Source: Verrucomicrobiota bacterium
GTDB lineage: Bacteria; Verrucomicrobiota; Verrucomicrobiia; Limisphaerales; UBA9464
NCBI GenBank assembly: GCA_016871615.1
Contig: VHCX01000011.1
Span: 1 to 64,000 of the forward strand
Direction: 5' to 3'
DNA: 64,000 nucleotides
The notes under the pieces are model-generated. The model worked only from the letters and a program-made list of their open reading frames with translations, was not told where the DNA came from and did not search any database. This document shows positions 36,826 to 47,288 of this stretch, piece by piece (position 1 is the stretch's first letter; each line of letters opens with the position of its first letter). The translations under genes were made by a program, and so were the position numbers.

Positions 36826-37592
36826 GCGCCTCCGCCCCCCTGCTGCAGCTCACGGACGTCACCATCCGCTTCGGCGGGCTGACGGCCGTCTCGTCCGTGA
36901 CGGCCGATGTCCGCGAGGGCGAACTGGCCGGGCTCATCGGGCCCAATGGCGCGGGTAAGACCACGCTCTTCAACCTCATCACGGGTGTCTACCAGCCCAC
37001 CGAGGGCCGGATCGACTTCGCCAGCGCGGGCACCGCCGGCCGGAGGCCTTTCCACCTCACCGGTCTGGGCATCGCCCGGACCTTCCAGAACATCCGGCTC
37101 TTCCCGAGCCTCTCGGTGGCCGAGAACGTCCGGGTGGCCTTCCACCGGCACCTCCGGCACGGCGTCTGGCACTCGCTCCTGCGCGGGCGGTCCTTCGTCG
37201 CCGAAGAGACCGAGCTGGCCGCGCGCGCCCTCGAGCTGCTGGGCATCTTCAACCTCGAGCGCCTCCGGGACGCCCCGGCCCGGAGCCTCTCCTATGGCGA
37301 CCAGCGCCGGCTGGAGATCGTCCGGGCGCTGGCCACCCAACCCAGGCTGCTGCTGCTCGACGAGCCGGCCGCCGGCATGAACCCCTCCGAGAAGGACGAG
37401 CTGATGCGCCTCATCCGCTTCGTCCGCGACCGCTTCGGCCTGGCGGTGCTGCTGGTCGAGCACGACATGAAGGTGGTCATGGGCATCTGCGAGCGGATCC
37501 ATGTGCTCGAGTACGGCCGGAAGATCGCCGAGGGATCGCCCGCGGAGGTCCGGGCCGACCCCCGGGTGATCGCCGCCTACCTCGGGGACTGA
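36822..37592 (+). CDS. livG: Branched-chain amino acid ABC transporter ATPase LivG
   Basis: Predicted 256-residue ATPase. Walker A is GPNGAGKTT (40-48); the Q-loop region is IARTFQNIRLFP, the signature LSYGDQRRLEIVRAL, and Walker B LLLLDEPAAGMNPSE, followed by the switch His in VEHDMKVVM. The GMNPSE and C-terminal VRADPRVIAAYLGD are typical of LivG. The start overlaps livM by four bases. It works as a dimer with LivF. Confidence 0.96.
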   Translation: MSASAPLLQLTDVTIRFGGLTAVSSVTADVREGELAGLIGPNGAGKTTLFNLITGVYQPTEGRIDFASAGTAGRRPFHLTGLGIARTFQNIRLFPSLSVAENVRVAFHRHLRHGVWHSLLRGRSFVAEETELAARALELLGIFNLERLRDAPARSLSYGDQRRLEIVRALATQPRLLLLDEPAAGMNPSEKDELMRLIRFVRDRFGLAVLLVEHDMKVVMGICERIHVLEYGRKIAEGSPAEVRADPRVIAAYLGD

Positions 37593-37649
37593 CCCCGTCA
37601 ACGGAACGCGTCGAACCCCTTCCCACGAACCCCCACTCCCGCCACCGCC

Positions 37650-38357
<708 letters not shown>

Positions 38358-38450
38358 GGCTGCGGCGGGATCCCGTCCGGGAGCCCTAGAGGTTGACAAC
38401 TGTAACTTCTGTGAAACTTGCCGCCTCCCCCGGGCGTCCCAACCGGTGGC

Positions 38451-41150
38451 ATGGCAAGACGGTGCAAGTCCATCCGAGGGGCCCGGTGGCGGGGCCTGCT
38501 GCGGTTCGCGGGCGGCTGGCTGATCCCTTGGATCAGCCTTGGCCTGGTCGCGATCCTGCCCTGCCGTGCGCTGGAGAGGTCGTTCTGGGACGGTGGAAAC
38601 ATCCCCCTCCGGCCCGCTGCCGGCCCCTGGGCCCTCGAGGAGGACTTCCCGGGCCTCGACTACATGCCGGCAATTGTCGGCTTCGCCACCGCCCCCGGGC
38701 AGACCGGCCGGATCGTCCTCATCGGCATGGGTGGGGTGGCCCATGAGGTGACCCTCGCTGCCGCGCGTCCGGCGGGTGCCGGGGTCGGGCCGACCCACCG
38801 GGTCTTTCTCGACCTGTCCCGGAAGGTCTTCTTCGGCCAGGAGTCGGGCCTCCTGGGCATGGCGTTCCATCCCGGGTTCCAGACCAACGGCTGGGTCTTC
38901 GTCTATTACTGCTCCCGCGAGGGATCCGGCGGGCCGACCGCCTCGTTCAACCGTTTGTCGCGTTTCACGGTGCCCCCGGGCGGCGACGGGCTTCCCGACC
39001 CGGACTCGGAGGTGGTGCTCTTCTACCAGCCGGATCCCGGTCCCAACCACAACGGCGGGTGCCTGGCCTTCGGGCCGGAGGGCTACCTCTATGTCTCGGT
39101 CGGCGACGGGAGCCTGTCGGACGACCGGGTGACCCAGCGGCTCGACGCCGGGTTCTTCGGCGGGATCCTCCGGCTCGACGTCGACCGCCGGCCCGGCAAC
39201 CGGCCGCCCAATCCGGGCTTCGGGGTCAACCCCGAGGCGTATGCCATCCCGGCCGACAACCCCTTCGTCGGGATTTCCCGCCACACCGTGGGGGATCGCA
39301 TGGTGTGGGACGGGTCGAACCCGTCGGCGCTGCGCACCGAATTCTTCGCCCTTGGCCTACGCAATCCGTGGCAGTTCAGCTTCGACCCGCTCACTGGCGA
39401 ACTCTGGTGCAATGACGTCGGTTTTGGTTCCCGCGAGGAGATCAACCGGATCCGCAGGGGTGCGAACTACGGCTGGCCGTGGTGGGAGGGGACCATGGCG
39501 ACGACCGAGCCGGAGGTGGACGGCATGGCGCTCCCTGAATTCGAGTACACCCACTTCTCCGGTCGGAAGGCGATCACGGCGAGCCACTTCCAGCGAGGGA
39601 CCCGGTATCCCGGGCTCGACGGGACCTACCTCTTCGCCGACTGGTCGGGGGACATCGGGGTGCTGCGTCCGGGGGAACCGGGTGAGCCGGAGGTCGAGTG
39701 GATCGCCAGCCTGCCGGGCGTGATCGCCTTCGGCTCCGATCCCCGGGACGGGTCCCTGCTGCTGACCTCGGGGTCTGGCCGCATCCATCGTCTTGTCCAC
39801 CGTCCCGTCACGACCGGTCAACCGTGGCCCGCGCGCCTGTCCGAGGCCGGCCTTTTTTCCGACCTTCGGGCCCTCACCCCGAGGCCCGGCCTCGTCCCCT
39901 ACCAAATCAACGCCCCCTTCTGGTCCGACCATGCGATCAAACGCCGATGGTTCGCCCTTCCCGGCGACGATTCGGTGATGGTCTTCCGCCGGGACGAACC
40001 GTGGACCTTCCCCGAGGGAACGGTGTGGGTGAAGCACTTCGACCGGCCCTACTTCCGGCCCGACACGATGCTCTATCCCCTGGAGACGCGGGTGCTCGTC
40101 CAGACGGCCGACGGCGTGTCCGGGGCGACCTACCGCTGGAACGATGACGGGAGTGATGCCGATCTGGTCCCGCCCGAGGGGGCCGACGCCACCTTCTACT
40201 GCTGGACGCCGACCGAATTGACCACGCAGCTCTGGCGTTTCCCGGGGCGGACCGAATGCCTCTCCTGTCACACCCGGTCGGGTGGCGGTCCAGCCGGATT
40301 CCACACGGCCCAGCTCAACCGCCCGATCCGCGACGGCGTGACCCTCGTCTCGCAGCTCGACGCGTGGGCCGCCGCCGGTTGCTTCGAGGAGCCGTTGGTG
40401 CGGACCCACCAGATGCCGGCCCTGGTGTCGCCGACCGACGGGTCCCAGAGTCTTGAGAAGCGGGTGAGGGCCTACCTCGACTCCAACTGCGCCTCCTGCC
40501 ACCGGCCCGGCGGCCTCACGCGCACCCCTTGGGAAGCCCGCATCGGAACGGCCCTGGACCGCATGGGCCTCATCGGGGTCGCACCCTCGGCATCGTCGGT
40601 GGCTGGCGCGAGGGTGTTGGTGGATCCGGGGCATCCGGAGAATTCCGTGCTGTTCCAGCGGGTCGCCCGGCTTGGCGAGTTCCACATGCCTCCGCTGGCG
40701 ACCTCCGAGATCGACACCGCAGCCGTGGAACTGCTTCGCCGGTGGATCGCCGATGAACTGCCTCAGCGCCGGGGGTACGACGACTGGGCGGCCCGGTGGC
40801 TTCCGGCGCCATGGGACCACCTGCGGTCCCCGCTGCTGGATCCCGACGGGGACGGCCTCGACAACTTTACGGAATACCTCCTGGCGGAGGGGCCTCTGAG
40901 CCCGGTCCGGAGTTGGCGCCCGGAGATCCTGCGCGAAGGGGTTGGGGGTGGTTTCGCCCTCGGCTTCAACCGTTGGGCGGGACGGCGCTTCGAGGTGGAA
41001 TGGGCGTCGGAGGTCGGTCCGTCGGCCCGCTGGAGTCGGCTGGAGGTCGAGGAGAACGATCCCAGGGCCAGGTCCGGGGACTCCCGGGCGATGATCCCGC
41101 TCCCCGACGGCCCGACCCGGTTCTACCGGGTGAGCGTCGCCGGCGAGTGA
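38451..41150 (+). CDS. Exported sugar-dehydrogenase-like propeller with cytochrome-type C-terminus
   Basis: Predicted 899-residue exported protein with a basic N-terminus and signal helix ([20 protein letters not shown]) ending near residue 40. About 60-465 form a sorbosone/glucose-dehydrogenase-type beta propeller ([52 protein letters not shown]). The C-terminal region has CLSCH near 604 and CASCH near 680, two possible heme attachment sites, and ends in a beta-rich tail (FYRVSVAGE). The ATG at 38451 is preferred to a TTG at 38418. It probably oxidises a sugar or polyol in the periplasm. It is unlinked to the liv operon in function. Confidence 0.8.
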   Translation: MARRCKSIRGARWRGLLRFAGGWLIPWISLGLVAILPCRALERSFWDGGNIPLRPAAGPWALEEDFPGLDYMPAIVGFATAPGQTGRIVLIGMGGVAHEVTLAAARPAGAGVGPTHRVFLDLSRKVFFGQESGLLGMAFHPGFQTNGWVFVYYCSREGSGGPTASFNRLSRFTVPPGGDGLPDPDSEVVLFYQPDPGPNHNGGCLAFGPEGYLYVSVGDGSLSDDRVTQRLDAGFFGGILRLDVDRRPGNRPPNPGFGVNPEAYAIPADNPFVGISRHTVGDRMVWDGSNPSALRTEFFALGLRNPWQFSFDPLTGELWCNDVGFGSREEINRIRRGANYGWPWWEGTMATTEPEVDGMALPEFEYTHFSGRKAITASHFQRGTRYPGLDGTYLFADWSGDIGVLRPGEPGEPEVEWIASLPGVIAFGSDPRDGSLLLTSGSGRIHRLVHRPVTTGQPWPARLSEAGLFSDLRALTPRPGLVPYQINAPFWSDHAIKRRWFALPGDDSVMVFRRDEPWTFPEGTVWVKHFDRPYFRPDTMLYPLETRVLVQTADGVSGATYRWNDDGSDADLVPPEGADATFYCWTPTELTTQLWRFPGRTECLSCHTRSGGGPAGFHTAQLNRPIRDGVTLVSQLDAWAAAGCFEEPLVRTHQMPALVSPTDGSQSLEKRVRAYLDSNCASCHRPGGLTRTPWEARIGTALDRMGLIGVAPSASSVAGARVLVDPGHPENSVLFQRVARLGEFHMPPLATSEIDTAAVELLRRWIADELPQRRGYDDWAARWLPAPWDHLRSPLLDPDGDGLDNFTEYLLAEGPLSPVRSWRPEILREGVGGGFALGFNRWAGRRFEVEWASEVGPSARWSRLEVEENDPRARSGDSRAMIPLPDGPTRFYRVSVAGE

Positions 41151-41292
41151 GCCTCTGGGCGGGTCCGCCGGTCTGGCGAGCCGGCCGACGTGCGCCGTCC
41201 CGCCACACCGCGCCGTCGCACGGTCGCAACGGGTCGGGGATCGGTTGACCTCGGGTGCCGAATGGGATCAATATGGGCCAATATCTCCCGAC

Positions 41293-42072
41293 ATGAGCCC
41301 GAAATACCAGAAGGCATCTGATCCGTCGGCCTTCACGCTGATCGAGCTGCTGGTGGTCATCGCCATCATCGCGATCCTTGCCGGCATGCTCCTGCCCGCC
41401 CTCGCGAAGGCCAGGTCCGCGGCCCTCAAGACCCTCTGCGCCAGCAACCAGCGCCAATGGGGCATCGCGGTGAACCTCTACGCCAGCGACAACGAGGACC
41501 GCTTCCCGGACAACACCGACGGCACCGGCCTGAGCTGGCTGGGTCTGAACGCGAAGAACTTCACCGACAAGTACCTGATGAAGAACCAGGCCCCCCGGTC
41601 GCGCAACGACCGCAAGGCGGCCAACCATGTGCTCTTCTGCCCGACCGACCAGTGGAACCGTCAGGCCGACGCCTGGAGCTACTCGGTCAATGTCAGCCGG
41701 CCAGTCTTCATCGGTTACTTCTTCCTGCCCGGACGCGTCGACGGGGCCTGGGACTACAATTCCGACGGCCTCGGCGCGTGGCACTACCGGAAGAAGCTCG
41801 GCGGCGAGTTCTCGGCGGCGCCGATCGTCATCGACCGGCTTCAGGGACATGGTGCCCACTCGACCAACATCCTCCATCCGGACATCAAGTGGATCATGCC
41901 CGAGAACGGCCGCCCGACCCGCACGGCCAACCATGCCGGCGCCCGGGGCGTGCCGACCGGTGGCAACTTCCTCTTCGAGGACGGCCATGTGCAGTGGATC
42001 CAGTCGCGGGGCGTCACCTTGGGATCGAGCCAGAGCCAGTGGCAGTGTTTCTACGGCATCCGACTGCCCTAG
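41293..42072 (+). CDS. Type II pseudopilin-like protein (DGH type)
   Basis: Predicted 259-residue protein. The leader [13 protein letters not shown] precedes [20 protein letters not shown]; the residue before the cleavage site is Ala13. The body contains [20 protein letters not shown] and LFCPTDQWN, and ends with [13 protein letters not shown]. The ATG at 41293 gives the short leader; an upstream start adds an unrelated stretch. The stop is TAG. It is a single gene between the sugar dehydrogenase and epimerase genes, with no shared operon evident. Confidence 0.85.
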   Translation: MSPKYQKASDPSAFTLIELLVVIAIIAILAGMLLPALAKARSAALKTLCASNQRQWGIAVNLYASDNEDRFPDNTDGTGLSWLGLNAKNFTDKYLMKNQAPRSRNDRKAANHVLFCPTDQWNRQADAWSYSVNVSRPVFIGYFFLPGRVDGAWDYNSDGLGAWHYRKKLGGEFSAAPIVIDRLQGHGAHSTNILHPDIKWIMPENGRPTRTANHAGARGVPTGGNFLFEDGHVQWIQSRGVTLGSSQSQWQCFYGIRLP

Positions 42073-42250
42073 CCGGCTAGCGCCCCGGGTCCCCGTCGGC
42101 GACGGAGGATGCCGCCACACCCCAAGGCTCGGCGCCCCCGGGACCCGTCGACCGTGCGCCCCGCAACCCGCACCCCCGCCCGCCCGGCAGACCGCAAACA
42201 TCCCTTGTCTTGGTGGTGGATCCGGTCAAAGGATGTCGAAAAGTCCTGTC

Positions 42251-43111
42251 ATGCGCTTCGGAATCAACACCTTCCTGTTCACCTCCCCCTTCACGACCGA
42301 CTCGGTCCGGCTATTCCCCAAGTTCAAGAAGTGGGGCTTCGACACCCTCGAGCTGCCCATCGAGGCGCCCGAGCACATCGACCCGGCCAAGGTCCGCGCC
42401 GCCGCCGACAAGCATGGCCTGGCCATCGGCAGCCTCTGCGCCTGCATGGGTCCGGGGCGTGATTTCCGGGGCACGCCCGAGGAGCAGGCCACGGCCTTGA
42501 CCTACGTGCGCACGCTCATCGACCAGGCGGTGATCCTGGGCTGTCCCTCCATCATCGGCCCGATCTACTCGGTGGTGGGCCGCATCGGCGCCCACACCGA
42601 CGCCGAGAAGAAGGAGCACTTCGCCCTCGTCGTGAAGAACCTCAAGCCCCTGGCCAAGTACGCCGAGTCGAAGGGCGTGACGCTGTGCATCGAGCCGCTC
42701 AACCGCTTCGAGACCGACTTCCTCAACACCTGCGACCAGGGCCTCAAGCTGGTCAAGGCCGTCGGGTCCAAGGCCGTGAAGCTGCACCTCGACACGTTCC
42801 ACATGAACATCGAGGAGAAGAACCAAGCCGCCGCCATCAAGAAGGCCGGACTGCTCCTGGCGCATTTCCATGCCTGCGGCACCGACCGTGGCACCCCCGG
42901 CAACGACTCGCTCGACTGGAAGCCCATCGTCGCGGCCCTCAAGTCGATCCGGTACTCCGGCGACGTGGTCATCGAAAGCTTCACCACCGACGTCAAGGTC
43001 ATCGCCCGCGCCGCGGCCATCTGGCGTCGCATGGAGCCCACGCGCGACGAGATCGCCGTCAAGGGCCTGCAGAACCTGCACCGCCTGTTCAAGGTCGAGA
43101 AGAAGAAGTGA
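42251..43111 (+). CDS. Sugar epimerase of the D-tagatose/D-psicose 3-epimerase family
   Basis: Predicted 286-residue TIM-barrel enzyme. Metal-binding residues appear as Glu in CIEPLNRFETDF, Asp and His in LHLDTFHMNIEEKN, and Glu in VVIESFTTDVKV, the order of the ketose 3-epimerase family. The start MRFGINTFLFTSPF is typical. An alternative ATG at 42233 would add six residues. The enzyme interconverts ketoses at C3; xylose isomerase-like or hydroxypyruvate isomerase relatives are alternatives. It converges with the response regulator gene. Confidence 0.85.
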   Translation: MRFGINTFLFTSPFTTDSVRLFPKFKKWGFDTLELPIEAPEHIDPAKVRAAADKHGLAIGSLCACMGPGRDFRGTPEEQATALTYVRTLIDQAVILGCPSIIGPIYSVVGRIGAHTDAEKKEHFALVVKNLKPLAKYAESKGVTLCIEPLNRFETDFLNTCDQGLKLVKAVGSKAVKLHLDTFHMNIEEKNQAAAIKKAGLLLAHFHACGTDRGTPGNDSLDWKPIVAALKSIRYSGDVVIESFTTDVKVIARAAAIWRRMEPTRDEIAVKGLQNLHRLFKVEKKK

Positions 43112-43116
43112 TCCCG

Positions 43117-43155
43117 GGATGGGATGGGGATGGGGTCGGGGTCGGGGTCGGGGGC
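43117..43155 (+). repeat. Tandem G-rich hexamer repeat
   Basis: GGGATG/GGGGAT units run into three copies of GGGGTC just after the epimerase stop. Many closely spaced G-tracts could form a quadruplex on the plus strand. It sits in the convergent gap before the response regulator. Confidence 0.6.
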
Positions 43156-43215
43156 CGTCCTGGGACGGAGGTGGGCGTGGGCGTAGGTCTGGGCCTGGGG
43201 CCTCGGCTTGCGCCG

Positions 43216-43229
43216 GAGCCCCGGGGCTC
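43216..43229. terminator. Perfect palindrome at the end of the response regulator gene
   Basis: GAGCCCCGGGGCTC is a perfect 14-base palindrome overlapping the last codon and stop of the leftward gene. It is at a convergent gene end. Without a loop or U-run, a terminator role is weak. Confidence 0.25.
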
Positions 43230-44514
43230 AGTTCACGTAGACCAGCAGGACCGGAGCGAGGGTCTCGAGCTGGTGGTGGTTTCGGATGGCCTCGACCTGG
43301 GCCGCGGTGAGGATCTGGCCGGCCGGGGCCAGCAGCATGCCCCCGGTGGTCTTGACGCCCGCCGCGAGGGTCATGCCCGCCTCAAGCTCGCCCGGCGGGA
43401 TCTCCCGCTCCTGACGGGGCAGCGAGGCCTGGGGCAGGGCCCGCAGCAGGGTGCGCACCGCCTCGGGATCGAATCGCCAGCCGCTGCCCAGGGTCACGGC
43501 CTCGACCGCCTCGGCGTGGGGCCTGGGCAGCTCGGCGTAGGCCACCGCGACGGCGAGGATGCGGGACAACCACGGGATCTCCTTGCCGGCCAGCCGGTCC
43601 GGGTAGCCACGTCCGTCGAACTGCTCGTGGTGTCCCCGGATCACCCTGCCCACCGGCTGGAGGTGCACCACGAAGTCCACGAGTTCCTCGCCGAGGACCG
43701 GGTGCTGCTCGATCTACGCCTGCTCGCCGGGGGTGAGCTTCTCGGTCTTGTTCAGCCACTTGCGGATGAGGCCCCGCGGCGTGCCCACCAGGCCGATGTC
43801 GTGCAGCCAGGCCGCCAGTTCCAGCGTCTGGCGCTCGGACTCCGGCAGCTTGAGGGTGTCGGCCATCGCCCGGCACAGGCCGAACACGCGGCGGGCCTGC
43901 GTGCCGAGGGTCGGGTGGAAGGACTGCAGCACCTTGAGGCAGAGCTGGACCGAGTGGTGCAGGTTGAGTTCGAGGGCCGAGTTGAGTTCGACCAGCCGCC
44001 GGCGGTGCTCCGCCTCGGCGTTGGCCCTCGATTCCAAGGCCTGGTTGAGCGACACGAGCTGCTCGTTCATCGCCAGCGTCGTGGCCTGCAGCAAGGTGTT
44101 GCGCACGATCAGCTCATGGCGTTGCACCGCGTTGCGGACGGTGGCCAGGAGTTCCTCGCGGATCCAGGGCTTCACGATGAAGCGGTAGATCTCGCCCTTG
44201 TTGATGGCGTCGATGACCGTGTCGAGGCTCAGCACGGCCGTGATGAGGATGCGGGTCGCGTCGGGCTGGATCTGCTTGGCCCGGGAGAGGAAGTCCAGAC
44301 CGGTCATCCCCGGCATCTGGTAGTCGGAGATGATCACCGCGAAGGCCTCCTCCTGGAGCGCCTTCAAGGCCTCCTCGGGCGAGGCGCAGGCGGTGACGCC
44401 GTAGCGCTCGCGGCGCAGGGTCTCGCGCAGGGCGATCCGCACGATGTCCTCGTCGTCGAGGACGAGGATCTGCTTCAGCGACGGTTCCAGGCTGGGTTTG
44501 GCAGGGGGTTTCAT
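43228..44514 (-). pseudogene. Response regulator with HD-GYP domain, interrupted by in-frame TAG
   Basis: A 429-codon frame from the ATG at 44514 to TGA at 43228, broken by one TAG (43714-43716, codon 267). Before it are a complete receiver domain (LVLDDEDIVR, phosphoryl Asp in IISDYQMPGM, Lys in FIVKPW), a coiled-coil linker (about 125-200) and the first half of an HD domain (LAAWLHDIGLVGTPRGLIRK). After it the same frame continues IEQHPVLGEELVDFV, then HHEQFDGRGYP and a normal C-terminal extension. The intact protein would be an RpfG-like cyclic-di-GMP phosphodiesterase regulator. Two further changes are seen: HDIGL for HDIGK, and AVAVAYAEL where AxADxYDAL is usual. The gene overlaps the kinase stop by four bases. 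A truncated 266-residue receiver protein may still be made. Confidence 0.8.
43714..43716 (-). other. In-frame TAG inside the HD-GYP gene
   Basis: The codon lies between Ala (GCG) and Ile (ATC) within the HD domain. A CAG-to-TAG change would explain it. The base after the codon is A, not the C that favours known readthrough. Confidence 0.9.
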
Positions 44515-46457
44515 CGGCCGGGAGGGTGGTCGAACAGATCCTTGAGCCTGCTCTGGATCTCGGTTTCCTGCAGGTCGGAGGGCAGGGTGAGGTGCGCGTC
44601 CTTCAGCCAGTCCACCGGGATCTCGTCCTCGTTGCGGCCGATGATCTGCAGGATCGACCGCACCGGTGGCCGGCGCTGCCGGACCTCTCGGAGAAGTCGG
44701 CCGATGCGTTCCGGGGCGTCCGCTGCGACCTGCACGAGCACGCCGTCGAACTTGTAGTCCATCGACTCGAGGGCGCCAAGAGCCTGGTCCTCGCGGTTCT
44801 CGGTGACGACGAAGAGCCCGGCCCGCCGGAGCGTGTCCACCGTCGTGTCGAGCGACCTCCCGGCGGGCCCGACCACGAGCAGGGTGCGGCGCCGGCGCTC
44901 CTCGTCCTCATGGACCCGCTCCTGCTCGGAGAAGTCGGCCTCCGGCAGCCAGATGCGGAAGGTGGTGCCCTGGCCCTCGACCGACTCCACGGAGATCGCC
45001 CCATGGTGCTTCTCGACGAAGAGGCGGGCGTTGTAGAGGCCCAGCCCGGATCCCCGGTTCACCGGCTTGGTGGTGAAGAACGGGTCGAAGATCGTGCCGA
45101 GGTGGCGCTCCGGGATGCCGACCCCGTTGTCGCGCACGGCGACACAGATGGCCGGCAGCCTCGGGAAGGTGCCCTGCAGGTGCGCCGGGCTTTCCGGTTC
45201 GGTGATGCGGTGGGTGGTGCACCACAGGTGCCCGTTGTGGGGCATGGCGTCCGAGGCGTTCATGATCAGGTTCAGGAACACCTGGCGCAGCTCCACCGAA
45301 TCCACGTAGACCGGCAGCGCCTTCGGGGTCAGCCCCGACTCGAAGCGGATGCGCCTGGGCAGGGTCTTGCGGACCAGTTCCAGCAGGTCGCTCACCTGCT
45401 GGTTGAGGTCGTGGTAGCCGCATTCGCCGAGGCGGCCCTGGTGCAGGCTCAGGACCCTGCGGACCAGCGCGCTGGCCTGCAGGGCGTTGCGCTTGATCAG
45501 GCCCAGGCTCTCGTGCAGCGGGTCGTCCGCAATCTCGGCGGGCTCGAGGGTCTCGGCCAGCGCATGGATGCCGGCGAGGATGTTGCCGAAATCATGGGCC
45601 ATGCCCATGGTCAGGGTGGCAATCGTGTCGCGCCTGGCCGTCGAGCTGAGCCGTCGCTCGGCGATGGTCTGCCGGGAGACGTCCATCCAGTTGCCCTCGA
45701 AGCCCAGCAACAGGCCGCCGTCGGTCCGCAGGGCCTGCCGGTGCTCCAGGATGTAGGCCACGCGGCCGGTGCGGGCGTGGCGGATGCGGAAGTGGGCGCT
45801 CAGGCCGCCCTCGCTGCGGAGCGCCCGCCGGATGTGGCTCTGGACCCCGGCGAGGTCCCCCTCGTGGATGGCGTTCCAGAAGACGTCGGACCGTTGGAGG
45901 AATTCCGACAGCGGGACGCCGGTCAGTTCCTCCAGCCGCGGGCTGGCGTAGTGGAACGACATGTCGCTGCGCTGGTTGAAGATGACCCCGGGCCAGCGCC
46001 TCATGAGGTTGTCCACCTCCGCCTCGGCCTTGAGCAGCCGGAGCCGGAGCTGCTGGTTGGCCTCGTCGCCAGGACCCGCCTGCGGCCAGGAGTCCTCCTC
46101 CAGGCGGGGCAGCGGCGGCGCGATGGACTCGATGTGGGCGAAGAGCCCCCCGGGAGCGCGGCCTCCCGACAGGCGGACCCCGGCGTCGGGATGGTCCGGG
46201 TGCCCGGGCAGGTCCGCAGTGCGGAATTCCTCCTCCGAGGCCAGCCACTATCCCACCGGGTCCTCCCAGTCGGCACACCGGTGGGTCAGGATCGATTGCC
46301 ACGGTCGGCCCGCCAGCGTGCCCGGGGTCTCGCCGAGCCAGCGGGCGAGGGGTTCATTGACCGACACGATCCGCCCCCCTGGGTCGAGCACGGCCAGCCC
46401 ACCGGTCAGCCAGTCGGATCTGGGCCGGTCGGGAGGGTGTTCGGGCATCGGTTCCAT
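44511..46457 (-). pseudogene. PAS-PAS sensor histidine kinase, interrupted by in-frame TAG
   Basis: A 649-codon frame from the ATG at 46457 to TGA at 44511, with one TAG at 46248-46250 (codon 70). The first part is a PAS-like segment (GGLAVLDPGGRIVSVNEPLA). The frame then continues WLASEEEFRTADLPG, a helical linker, and a second PAS domain (FNQRSDMSFHYASPRLEELT). The kinase core has the phospho-His box MAHDFGNIL, N-box NLIMNASDAM, DNGVGIPERHLGTIFDPFF and GSGLGLYNARLF. The C-terminal 120 residues resemble a receiver domain without the acidic pocket. Translation from the ATG at 46016 would yield an active-looking 501-residue kinase lacking the first PAS. It is operonic with the HD-GYP regulator. 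Confidence 0.82.
46248..46250 (-). other. In-frame TAG inside the histidine kinase gene
   Basis: The codon lies between Gly (GGA) and Trp (TGG), at the junction of the first PAS segment and the linker. A CAG-to-TAG change would explain it. It is the same codon type as in the neighbouring regulator. Confidence 0.9.
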
Positions 46458-46649
46458 CTGGGGGCCATCGGCAGGCGGTCTGCACAGGTTTAGGGGGACC
46501 CGGGCCGATTGTCAGTCCGGGATTCTCCGAGATTTTCCAGGCGGCACCCCCCTAGCCGGGGCGGCTTGTCCGGTCCGGGGATTCTTCGGCGGGGTCATCG
46601 GGCGCAACTTTGCGGCGCGACCGGTTTTCTCCTCGGCCACAGACGCCTG

Positions 46650-47288
46650 ATGCAGCCGCCCCCTCCACCCTCCGATCCCGGTCCTGCGCCCGGCCAGCCC
46701 CGGGGGCGGCCGTTGCGGGAGGATTGGCTGGACGAGGTGGCCCGGCGGCGAATGCCGGCCGACGAGGCCGCCCGTTGGCGCCTGGAACTTTCCGGCAGGC
46801 CCTCCGAGGCGAGATGCCTCGACGAGGAACTGGCGCTCAATGCACTGCTCGATGCCCTGCCCCGGCCCTCCGCGTCGCCGGGGTTCACGGACGGAGTCCT
46901 CCGGGAGATCCGTTCCAACCCGGCCCGGGAGTCCGCCCGCTCCCGATGGGTTGCCCAAATCGAGGGGGTCTTCCGGGGACGGTTCCGGGGCGGCCTGCCC
47001 CCGCAGGATGGCTTCGGTCCCTCCGACCTCCTGCGCTGGATGGCCCGGCCCGCGACCTCGGTCCTGGCGGTCCTGGCGGTCCTGGCGGTCTCGCTTTCCT
47101 GGGGATGGGATCGTCTGCAGGTCCAGCGGCATGGGGCCATGGCCCGGACGGCGGCCGAATGGTCCGGGGCGGCGGCAATGCCTGGCGTGGCGGTCCTCCG
47201 GGATTTCGAGGCCATCCGGCTGCTCGAGACCCGCTCGGCCCCTGACGATGTCGCCCTCCTCCAGGTGCTCCGCGACGAGGCGCCATGA
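46650..47288 (+). CDS. Anti-sigma-like single-helix membrane protein
   Basis: Predicted 212-residue protein. The N-terminal 120 residues are helical and charged (LREDWLDEVARRRMPADEAA, EARCLDEELALNALLDALPR), similar in style to anti-sigma factors without a zinc finger. One membrane helix (ATSVLAVLAVLAVSLSWGW, about 132-150) includes a threefold exact 9-base repeat. The outer part is about 60 residues with no recognised domain. The gene overlaps the next by four bases (ATGA). A sigma gene would be expected upstream but the divergent histidine kinase is there instead. I infer an anti-sigma-type role from style only. Confidence 0.6.
   Translation: MQPPPPPSDPGPAPGQPRGRPLREDWLDEVARRRMPADEAARWRLELSGRPSEARCLDEELALNALLDALPRPSASPGFTDGVLREIRSNPARESARSRWVAQIEGVFRGRFRGGLPPQDGFGPSDLLRWMARPATSVLAVLAVLAVSLSWGWDRLQVQRHGAMARTAAEWSGAAAMPGVAVLRDFEAIRLLETRSAPDDVALLQVLRDEAP
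47060..47090 (+). repeat. In-frame 9-base tandem repeat in a membrane helix
   Basis: GGTCCTGGC is repeated three times plus a partial copy, encoding VLA repeats of the transmembrane helix. Copy number changes would lengthen or shorten the helix by three residues. Confidence 0.8.

Noticed and set aside
38393-38421. TTGACA at 38393 as the promoter of the sugar dehydrogenase gene
   Set aside because: The -35 hexamer is perfect and the stretch is locally AT-rich, but no acceptable -10 lies 16-18 bases downstream.
43228-46457. Genome-wide reassignment of TAG as a sense codon
   Set aside because: TAG is the natural stop of uxaA, tmk, cls, the Nudix gene, the 41293 pseudopilin, pheA and the TrmA-like gene, each ending where its family ends. 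No pyrrolysine genes are seen.
46509-46649. Longer N-terminus for the anti-sigma-like gene
   Set aside because: The frame is open back to a TTG at 46509, but the added residues are basic and low-complexity, and the ATG at 46650 starts the helical domain directly.
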